Origin: Bacteroidia bacterium
GTDB lineage: Bacteria; Bacteroidota; Bacteroidia; JAESSM01; NORP286
NCBI GenBank assembly: GCA_016764115.1
Contig: JAESSM010000181.1
Span: forward strand, 1-5,031
Reading direction: 5' to 3'
DNA length: 5,031 bases
Shown: positions 1 through 5,031 of the stretch, one piece after another
Layout: every line of letters starts with the position of its first letter
Position numbering within the stretch: the stretch's first letter is position 1
Made by a program: the position numbers and the translations under genes
Notes under the pieces: generated by a model
What the model was told of the DNA's origin: nothing
What the model saw: the letters and a program-made list of their open reading frames with translations, nothing else
Database searches by the model: none

Positions 1-1692
1 AATGCAAACTTGTTCAACAAAAAAGTTAAAGGGTCAGAAATATACAAATCAGAAAATGGAGGCAAGAATTGGGTGAAGATCAATGATGAAGTGTTAAAAG
101 GAGTATTTTTTACTTACGGATATTATTTTTCTATGATCAGGATAGACCCTAATAATCCAGATGTGATCTATTTTGCAGGCGTTCCACTCATTAAGTCCAT
201 TGACGGTGGAAAATCATTCACAAGGCTAGATACATCGAGAGTTCATGTAGACCATCATGCTCTATGGATCAATCCTAATGATTCTGACCACCTAATTTTA
301 GGAAATGATGGTGGTCTTTACATTAGTTATGATGGTGGATTAAAATGGATCCATATGAATAATATGCCTGTTGGTCAATTTTATACGGTATCAGTTGACA
401 TGGAAAAACCATATAACGTTTATGGTGGACTACAAGACAATGGAGTTTATAGAGGTTCATCTAAATCAAAACTGCATAGATCATCATTCTGGAAAAGGAT
501 AATTTATGGGGATGGTATGTATGTCGCTGTAGACCCAAGAAATAGCGATATAGTATTTACAGGTTACCAATTTGGAAATTATTACAAATGCACAGTTTCT
601 AAAAATAAATTCGATAAAGTAACACCAAAGCATAAAATCGGAGATCCACCGCTGAGATTTAATTGGAGAACTCCTTTAGTCATGAGTACCCATAATTCGG
701 ATGTACTATACTGTGGCGCAAATATACTTTACAGATCCATGGATCAAGGAGAAAATTGGGAACCAATAAGTAAAGATGTAACAACTAATAAACAACCCCA
801 GGGAAATGTCCCCTACTCTACTATATCAGCAGTTTCTGAATCCCCATTAAAATTTGGATTAATATGGGTTGGCACTGATGATGGGAATATTCAACTTTCA
901 AAAGATGGAGGAAACTCATGGAAATTGGTTTCCAAAAGGTTACCTCAAAACAGATGGATTAGCAGTATCAGTGCTTCACCACATGATAAAAGAACTGCTT
1001 ACATTTCAATGAATGGATATAGAAGTGATGAGTTCAAAATATACCTGTTCAAAACTACTGACTATGGGAAAACATGGACTTCCATAAAAGGTAATCTGCC
1101 CGAAGCAGTTGTTAATGTTGTTCTTCCAGATCCGGTAAACAAGGATCTTGTGTATGCAGGAACGGATGATGGAGCTTATGTGAGCTTAAATAAAGGAGTA
1201 AACTGGCAACGAATATCAGGTGTACCTAATGTTGCAACTTATGACATGGTTGTTCATCCTAGAGACAATGAATTGGTAATAGGTACTCACGGTAGAAGTA
1301 TTTATGTAATGAACGTTAAGCCGCTACAAGCACTTGAAGGTTCAAAAAGGGATACAGCAATTATCGCCTTTAAAACAAAGGATGTCCGCCATCATAATAA
1401 CTGGGGTGAAAAAACTTATTTCTATTCTAAAACTAACGAAACGGTTGTAAAATTCATCTACTATATAGGCAACAAAAACAATAGCAAAGAAGTGACAGTA
1501 ACAATTAATGATAAGGATGACAATGAAGTTAGAAAACTCGTTTCTTCAAACGAACTTGGGTTTCACCGGTTAAAATGGAATTTGCAAACCAATGAGGACA
1601 TAGAGAATCCTGAATTTCTATCAAAAGGAACCTATAAAATCAAATTCTCAAACGGAGATAAGTCATCAGAAACAGAATTTAAAATTAAGTAA
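1..1692 (+). CDS. Asp-box/BNR beta-propeller protein, VPS10/sortilin-like ('glycosyl hydrolase' family), 5'-truncated by window edge
   Basis: The reading frame is open from the first base, so the true start lies upstream; 563 codons are visible before the TAA at 1690-1692. Seven Asp-box-like motifs (S/T-x-D-x-G-x-x-W/F) mark propeller blades: SENGGKNW (49-72), SIDGGKSF (196-219), SYDGGLKW (325-348), SMDQGENW (736-759), SKDGGNSW (898-921), TTDYGKTW (1054-1077) and SLNKGVNW (1183-1206). The propeller ends near 1310 with a THGRSIYVMNV strand, typical of this family. The last 80 or so residues look like an Ig-like FlgD-type beta domain (TVTINDKDDNEVRKL, then GFHRLKWNL and GTYKIKF). Family members in Bacteroidota are commonly 800-1,100 residues and exported, so perhaps a third to a half is missing here. 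Many are labelled glycosyl hydrolase or exo-sialidase because of the Asp-boxes, but these are structural turns and no catalytic residues can be assigned, so the substrate is unknown. A signal peptide cannot be judged. The gene probably shares a transcript with the abutting SRPBCC gene. Confidence 0.88.
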   Translation, partial: NANLFNKKVKGSEIYKSENGGKNWVKINDEVLKGVFFTYGYYFSMIRIDPNNPDVIYFAGVPLIKSIDGGKSFTRLDTSRVHVDHHALWINPNDSDHLILGNDGGLYISYDGGLKWIHMNNMPVGQFYTVSVDMEKPYNVYGGLQDNGVYRGSSKSKLHRSSFWKRIIYGDGMYVAVDPRNSDIVFTGYQFGNYYKCTVSKNKFDKVTPKHKIGDPPLRFNWRTPLVMSTHNSDVLYCGANILYRSMDQGENWEPISKDVTTNKQPQGNVPYSTISAVSESPLKFGLIWVGTDDGNIQLSKDGGNSWKLVSKRLPQNRWISSISASPHDKRTAYISMNGYRSDEFKIYLFKTTDYGKTWTSIKGNLPEAVVNVVLPDPVNKDLVYAGTDDGAYVSLNKGVNWQRISGVPNVATYDMVVHPRDNELVIGTHGRSIYVMNVKPLQALEGSKRDTAIIAFKTKDVRHHNNWGEKTYFYSKTNETVVKFIYYIGNKNNSKEVTVTINDKDDNEVRKLVSSNELGFHRLKWNLQTNEDIENPEFLSKGTYKIKFSNGDKSSETEFKIK

Positions 1693-2070
1693 ATGCAAAC
1701 TATTACTCAAGATTATGTAATGACAGCATCAATTGAACGGGTTTTCGATGCACTGATCAATCCTGAAATAATTGCAGAATGGTCGGGATCCTCTGCTGAA
1801 ATGGACGGCAATATCGGTACCAAATTTTCTTTATGGGATGGCAGTATTCATGGAACAAATTTAGAGGTGGTACCAAATGAAAAACTGGTACAAGAATGGT
1901 ATGGCGGAAAATGGGAGGAGCCTTCTAAAGCAACATTTACTTTAACCGAAAATGAAGGTAACACTACCGTTGAACTTTTACATGAAAATGTTCCTGATGA
2001 TGCTCATAAAAACTTAGATGAGGGCTGGAGAATTTATTATTTAGGTCCGATGCAGGAAATGTTTGGTTAA
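1693..2070 (+). CDS. SRPBCC (START-like) domain protein, AHSA1 family
   Basis: This encodes 125 residues, starting with the ATG directly after the previous gene's stop. The whole chain fits one AHSA1-type SRPBCC domain, a helix-grip fold with a hydrophobic cavity. The N-terminal strand and helix read 'TASIERVFDALINPEIIAEWSG' in pattern (about residues 11-32). The central strands contain GTKFSLWDG and HGTNLEVVPNEKLVQEW (about 42-69). Next comes the TFTLTENEGNTTVELLHENVP hairpin region (about 81-101). The C-terminal helix has the family signature GWRIYYLGPMQEMF. There is no signal peptide or membrane segment, so it should be cytoplasmic. Homologues are small ligand-binding or stress-related proteins related to the C-terminal domain of eukaryotic Aha1; most lack a known ligand, and I cannot assign one here. 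The length is slightly short for the family (about 130-150) but all core elements are present. No Shine-Dalgarno sequence precedes the ATG. The zero-base junction suggests that translation follows that of the upstream gene. Confidence 0.87.
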   Translation: MQTITQDYVMTASIERVFDALINPEIIAEWSGSSAEMDGNIGTKFSLWDGSIHGTNLEVVPNEKLVQEWYGGKWEEPSKATFTLTENEGNTTVELLHENVPDDAHKNLDEGWRIYYLGPMQEMFG

Positions 2071-2124
2071 TTAACAAAGATTAAATGTTCAATGAAATAA
2101 ATAGGTAAAGAAGGAGCAATTAAA

Positions 2125-2132
2125 TAAATTTG
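2125..2132 (+). promoter_or_regulatory. Bacteroidota-type -7 promoter element
   Basis: TAAATTTG is an exact match to the TAnnTTTG -7 consensus of Bacteroidota housekeeping promoters. It lies in the only gap between the SRPBCC gene and the M2 peptidase. No clear TTTG/TTG -33 element is seen 17-23 bases upstream, so the promoter would rest on the -7 element alone. Transcription would start near 2138, giving a leader of roughly 115-120 bases before the peptidase ATG at 2256. A 27-codon ORF lies in that leader. Confidence 0.55.
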
Positions 2133-2152
2133 CCGCCTTAAATATTATAACT

Positions 2153-2236
2153 ATGAAACGAACATTTAAAAAATCATTATTTTTTTCTCACAGGAGAATG
2201 ATTACTAGTTGCATGAGAGTTCCATGTGGCCATTAA
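2153..2236 (+). CDS. Possible 27-residue leader peptide or small protein upstream of the M2 peptidase
   Basis: An ATG at 2153 opens 27 codons ending in TAA at 2234-2236. The peptide starts MKRTFKKSLFF, continues with SHRRMITS and ends SCMRVPCGH. It is strongly basic, has two cysteines (residues 20 and 25) and two histidines (13 and 27), and lacks a hydrophobic stretch long enough for a membrane helix or signal peptide. Its ATG is 20 bases after the -7 element at 2125-2132, so it would be the first ORF on that transcript, and its stop is 19 bases before the peptidase ATG. No Shine-Dalgarno is visible, as for the other genes here. I do not recognise the peptide. It could be a regulatory leader ORF, a small protein, or a chance ORF; at 27 codons in AT-rich DNA chance is a serious alternative. 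Conservation of the Cys-rich end would decide. Confidence 0.35.
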   Translation: MKRTFKKSLFFSHRRMITSCMRVPCGH

Positions 2237-2255
2237 AAAAACAAATTATTATCAC

Positions 2256-4076
2256 ATGAAAAAGACCATCCCTGTTATTTGTATTTTATTGGTAGTACTT
2301 GCCTGCAACAATCAACCTCAACAAGAAGCAGGATACACAATACAAGCAGAAGTACAGCAATTTTTGGATGAGTACACAAGAAAGTTCTGCGAATTGGATT
2401 TTATAGCTCAAGAAGCACAATGGGCATCCAATACAAAAATAATTGAAGGTGATAGTACCAACGCTATTGCTACAAGAAGAGCCAGTGAAGTGCAGGCAGT
2501 TTTCACGGGAAGTGCGGAAAATATTAACAAGGCAAAAGAATATTTAGCCCAAAAAAGTAAGCTCACAAATCTACAGGTACTACAATTAAACAGTATCCTT
2601 TATAAAGCTGCCAATAACCCGGGAACTGTACCTGATCTTGTAAAAGAAAGAATAAAAGCTGAGACAGAACAAACAGAAAAACTATACGGATTTGATTTTA
2701 AAATTGATGGTGAACCGGTAACACCGAATGAAATAGATGCTAGTTTAAAAGAAGAAAATGACTTAGACAAAAGACTCAAAGCTTGGGAATCAAGCAAAGA
2801 AGTTGGGATAAATCTTAAAGAAGGATTAAACAATTTGAGGAATCTTCGAAATGAAACCGTTCAAAACCTCAACTATAGTGACTATTTCTCTTACCAGGTT
2901 TCGGAATATGGAATGACTTCGGAAGAAATGATGACGCTGTTAAGAAAAATTCATTCGGAGCTATTTCCACTTTACAGAGAATTACACACTTACACAAGGT
3001 ATGAATTAGCTAAGAAATTTGGAGTTGATGAAGTTCCTGATTATATACCTGCACATTGGCTAACCAATCGTTGGGGACAAGATTGGGCTTCGATGGTTAC
3101 AGTTGAAGGATTTGACATAGATGCTGCGTTAAGCGAAAAAGATGAGGAGTGGATCATTCAGCAAGCAGAAAGATTTTACAAGAGTTTAGGGTATGATGCA
3201 TTGCCATTAAGCTTCTGGGGGAAATCTAGTTTATTTCCAGCACCTAAAAATGCTGATTACAAGAAGAATAACCATGCTTCTGCATGGCATGTTAACTTAG
3301 ACAGGGATGTAAGATGTTTGATGAGCGTTGAGGCTAATTCTGAATGGTACGAAACTACTCACCACGAATTAGGACATATCTATTACTTCCTGGAATACAG
3401 CAATGCTGATGTGCCCATTTTACTTAGAGAAGGAGCCAATAGGGCATTCCATGAAGCATTAGGAAGTTTGATGGGGTTGGCTGCTATGCAAAAACCATTT
3501 TTGATCCATCTATATTTAGTGGATAAAAACGCTGAAGTTGACGAAATGAAAGCATTGTTAAAAGAAGCATTGAGTTATGTAGTTTTTATACCATGGTCAG
3601 CAGGCGTGATGAGTGAATTTGAACATGAACTTTACTCAAATAATTTACCTCAAGATCAATTCAATAAAAAATGGTGGGAGCTAAAGAAAAAATATCAAGG
3701 AATTGTTCCTCCAACAGAGAGAGGTGAAGAGTTTTGTGATGCAGCTTCCAAAACACATATCAACAATGATGCAGCTCAATATTATGATTATGCTTTGTCG
3801 TATTTAATACTTTTTCAATTACATGATCATATTGCTACCGAAATATTAAATCAGGATCCAAGAGCAACTGATTATTTTGGCAAACCATTGGTAGGTGAGT
3901 TCATCAGAGATATCATGTATCCCGGAGCAACGATTGATTGGCGTGAATTAATGAAGGAGGCAACTGGAGAAGAATTAAGTGCTAAAGCGATGATGAATTA
4001 CTTTAAACCATTAATGGCTTACTTAAAAGATATCAACTCAGGAAGGAAATATACACTTGAGCCTGTCGTACTATAA
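2256..4076 (+). CDS. M2-family (angiotensin-converting-enzyme-like) zinc dipeptidyl carboxypeptidase, lipoprotein
   Basis: This encodes 606 residues from the ATG at 2256. The frame also opens at a GTG at 2226, but the ATG is preferred because it starts a lipoprotein signal directly: MKK, a hydrophobic stretch, then VVLAC with Cys17 as the lipidation site. The mature protein should be anchored in the envelope; Cys is followed by NNQPQQ, with no acidic surface-export tag. The chain aligns by eye with human testis ACE (tACE) over the catalytic region. HASAW is at 340-344 and the zinc motif HELGH at 370-374 (ligands His370 and His374, base Glu371). The third zinc ligand is Glu400 in FHEALG, WWELKKKYQGI starts at 473, and KTH is at 499-501 (tACE Lys511, His513). 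Tyr509 and Tyr512 match Tyr520 and Tyr523. M2 enzymes release C-terminal dipeptides from oligopeptides. All main catalytic residues are present, so it is probably active. The chloride-site Arg522 of tACE is Asp511 here, and the cysteine pair flanking HASAW in tACE is absent. Length is normal for bacterial M2 peptidases. The promoter element at 2125 probably drives it. Confidence 0.93.
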   Translation: MKKTIPVICILLVVLACNNQPQQEAGYTIQAEVQQFLDEYTRKFCELDFIAQEAQWASNTKIIEGDSTNAIATRRASEVQAVFTGSAENINKAKEYLAQKSKLTNLQVLQLNSILYKAANNPGTVPDLVKERIKAETEQTEKLYGFDFKIDGEPVTPNEIDASLKEENDLDKRLKAWESSKEVGINLKEGLNNLRNLRNETVQNLNYSDYFSYQVSEYGMTSEEMMTLLRKIHSELFPLYRELHTYTRYELAKKFGVDEVPDYIPAHWLTNRWGQDWASMVTVEGFDIDAALSEKDEEWIIQQAERFYKSLGYDALPLSFWGKSSLFPAPKNADYKKNNHASAWHVNLDRDVRCLMSVEANSEWYETTHHELGHIYYFLEYSNADVPILLREGANRAFHEALGSLMGLAAMQKPFLIHLYLVDKNAEVDEMKALLKEALSYVVFIPWSAGVMSEFEHELYSNNLPQDQFNKKWWELKKKYQGIVPPTERGEEFCDAASKTHINNDAAQYYDYALSYLILFQLHDHIATEILNQDPRATDYFGKPLVGEFIRDIMYPGATIDWRELMKEATGEELSAKAMMNYFKPLMAYLKDINSGRKYTLEPVVL

Positions 4077-4301
4077 CGGTTTTACAGCATTTTGTAATTC
4101 TTTTATCCTTCTCATTACTGCATAATAGTCACGTTTACGTCTTAGATAAGCGGCTAATTGCCTCGCGGTTTGTATATCTGGAGTTTCCTGTGGAATTCGA
4201 CCATGATAAAGAATATCAAATAAATTCCTTTTCCAAAAAGTTAGTTCTTCATAAATCATAGCTGTTTGTTTTTGTGAGTTGAGTGAAAGAGTGCTGTCCA
4301 T
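4071..4301 (-). CDS. Small basic helical hypothetical protein (76 aa)
   Basis: I do not recognise this protein. On the minus strand an ATG at 4301-4299 opens 76 codons ending in TAG at 4073-4071. A TTG two codons upstream (4307) could also start it, but ATG is preferred. The sequence looks like a genuine protein rather than translated noise. It has a likely amphipathic helix around residues 13-35 (IYEELTFWKRNLFDILYHGR), a proline-containing turn (IPQETPD), and a long basic helix around 42-74 containing YLRRKRDYYAVMRRIKELQ. It carries about 13 Lys/Arg against 8 Asp/Glu. There is no signal peptide, membrane segment or metal motif. It is visibly less AT-rich than the following gap, which supports coding. 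It converges on the M2 peptidase gene, and the two stop codons sit side by side in the shared CTATAA (4071-4076), so it is not in an operon with any gene here. Nucleic-acid binding would fit the charge but is only a guess. Confidence 0.6.
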   Translation of the reverse strand: MDSTLSLNSQKQTAMIYEELTFWKRNLFDILYHGRIPQETPDIQTARQLAAYLRRKRDYYAVMRRIKELQNAVKPL

Positions 4302-4539
4302 GATCAAATGGTTTGTTGATTTTCGTTTGCTTTTGACATTATATTAGGCCAAAACAATGCCAATCTTAATATTCAGAATTATTGTAAGCATATAATATAT
4401 TTATCAAATATTATCCTTGTTAATTTTTACTCTCAATATTATATATTTTCTCTTTTTGATTTTAAATGCCAATTTATTATCAATTTGAAATTTATTTTTC
4501 ATTTTGAATCAAAAGAAGTGTGATTTTTTTATTAATTCG

Positions 4540-4547
4540 TATCTTTA
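4540..4547 (+). promoter_or_regulatory. Probable -7 promoter element of coaD
   Basis: TATCTTTA matches the Bacteroidota -7 consensus TAnnTTTG except for the last base. A TGTG at 4519-4522 sits 17 bases upstream and is a weak candidate for the -33 element. The element ends only 4 bases before the coaD ATG at 4552, so transcription would begin at or very near the start codon. The rest of the AT-rich gap (4302-4551) shows no other gene, RNA or convincing terminator. Confidence 0.45.
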
Positions 4548-4551
4548 CATA

Positions 4552-5013
4552 ATGAATCGAATAGCCTTATTTCCAGGATCATTTGATCCTATTACCAAGG
4601 GTCACGAAAATGTGATAAGGCGGGCTTTACCACTTTTTGATGAAATTGTTATTGGTATTGGTCTCAACACACAAAAACAATACATGTTCTCTTTGGAGAA
4701 ACGAACGGAATGGATCGAGTCGATATTTGCAAAAGAAGAAATGATTCGAGTTGAAACTTACGAGGGACTAACTGTTGATTTTTGTAAAAAGATCAACGCG
4801 AATTATATTCTAAGAGGTTTGAGAACAGAAAATGATTTTGAATTTGAAAAGAACATCGCTCAAATGAATCACACAATGGAACCGAAAATAGAATCCATTT
4901 TTATAATATGTGATCCTAAATATTCCGCAATAACATCAACCATTGTAAGAGATATTATTAAAAATGGTAGTGATGCGTCTCAATTTGTTCCTGAAGAAGT
5001 TATTATTCAGTAA
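4552..5013 (+). CDS. coaD: Phosphopantetheine adenylyltransferase (CoaD)
   Basis: This 153-residue enzyme transfers AMP from ATP to 4'-phosphopantetheine, giving dephospho-CoA, the penultimate step of coenzyme A synthesis in the cytoplasm. Family landmarks are all in place and follow the E. coli numbering. The nucleotidyltransferase motif is PGSFDPITKGH (8-18) with Ser10 and His18; E. coli has Thr at position 10. Lys42 lies in QKQYMFSLEKR, Arg88 and Arg91 in LRGLR, followed by DFEFEKNIAQMN (95-106). The C-terminal ATP-contact motif is SAITSTIVRDI (125-135). The frame extends upstream to a TTG at 4504, but the ATG at 4552 is chosen because it places MNRIALFPGSFDP exactly at the family N-terminus and because a -7-like promoter element lies inside the extension. 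Length is typical (about 150-165). The C-terminus is complete, ending with TAA at 5011-5013. The nearest upstream gene is divergent, so coaD appears to start its own transcript. Confidence 0.97.
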   Translation: MNRIALFPGSFDPITKGHENVIRRALPLFDEIVIGIGLNTQKQYMFSLEKRTEWIESIFAKEEMIRVETYEGLTVDFCKKINANYILRGLRTENDFEFEKNIAQMNHTMEPKIESIFIICDPKYSAITSTIVRDIIKNGSDASQFVPEEVIIQ

Positions 5014-5031
5014 TTCGCGCTATTCAATTCC

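Noticed and set aside
1440..1692. Type IX secretion C-terminal sorting domain on the propeller protein
   Set aside because: The ending (SKGTYKIKF ... EFKIK) superficially resembles one, but the YPNP-type start motif is absent and the region fits a FlgD-like Ig domain better.
2184..2199. Hairpin TTCTC-ACAG-GAGAA in the peptidase leader
   Set aside because: Five base pairs with no following T-run; too weak to call a terminator or riboswitch element.
2226..2255. GTG start giving a 10-residue N-terminal extension of the M2 peptidase
   Set aside because: The extension would bury the lipoprotein signal that begins cleanly at the ATG at 2256, and it overlaps the end of the 27-codon ORF.
2600..2833. 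77-codon minus-strand ORF inside the M2 peptidase gene
   Set aside because: It lies wholly antisense to a well-supported coding region, has a Ser/Leu/Phe-rich composition typical of an antisense shadow, and shows no recognisable motif.
4338..4363. Sigma-70-like promoter (TTGGCA ... TATAAT) on the minus strand for the small hypothetical gene
   Set aside because: The spacer is only 14 bases, Bacteroidota promoters do not follow that consensus, and TATAAT is expected by chance in this AT-rich gap.
4364..4500. Short AT-rich dyads and repeats such as AATATT pairs in the gap before coaD
   Set aside because: They are four to six bases long and expected by chance in DNA this AT-rich; no longer repeat or operator pattern is visible.
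4504..4551. TTG start giving a 16-residue N-terminal extension of CoaD
   Set aside because: CoaD proteins begin within a few residues of the PGSFDP/PGTFDP motif, and a promoter-like element lies in the extension.

Overview
The window looks like a stretch of chromosome from a member of the Bacteroidota, probably a flavobacterium-like or cytophaga-like relative. The evidence is an AT-rich sequence, the absence of Shine-Dalgarno sequences before any of the genes, promoter elements of the Bacteroidota -7 type (TAnnTTTG), and the gene content: a large Asp-box propeller protein of the sortilin/VPS10-like kind and an M2 peptidase lipoprotein. No mobile element, CRISPR array, tRNA or rRNA is visible.

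Layout on the plus strand: positions 1-1692 hold the 3' part of a beta-propeller (BNR/Asp-box, VPS10/sortilin-like) protein whose start lies upstream of the window. It abuts, with zero bases between stop and start, a 125-residue SRPBCC/AHSA1-family protein (1693-2070). After a gap holding an exact TAnnTTTG element (2125-2132) and a possible 27-codon leader ORF (2153-2236) comes a full-length M2-family (ACE-like) zinc peptidase made as a lipoprotein (2256-4076). A small basic hypothetical gene on the minus strand (4071-4301) converges on it, and the two ends overlap by 6 bases. An AT-rich gap of about 250 bases (4302-4551) then separates that gene from the divergent coaD (4552-5013), which encodes phosphopantetheine adenylyltransferase, an essential coenzyme A enzyme. 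The last 18 bases hold nothing I can identify.

Functionally, the peptidase is expected in the cell envelope, where it would trim dipeptides from oligopeptide C-termini. The propeller protein is probably also exported, but its N-terminus is outside the window. coaD is housekeeping. I see no evidence that these genes form one pathway; only the propeller and SRPBCC genes look co-transcribed.

I do not see a convincing new multi-gene system. The most unusual item is the short promoter-linked ORF in front of the M2 peptidase, followed by the divergence of this ACE homologue at the chloride-binding arginine.
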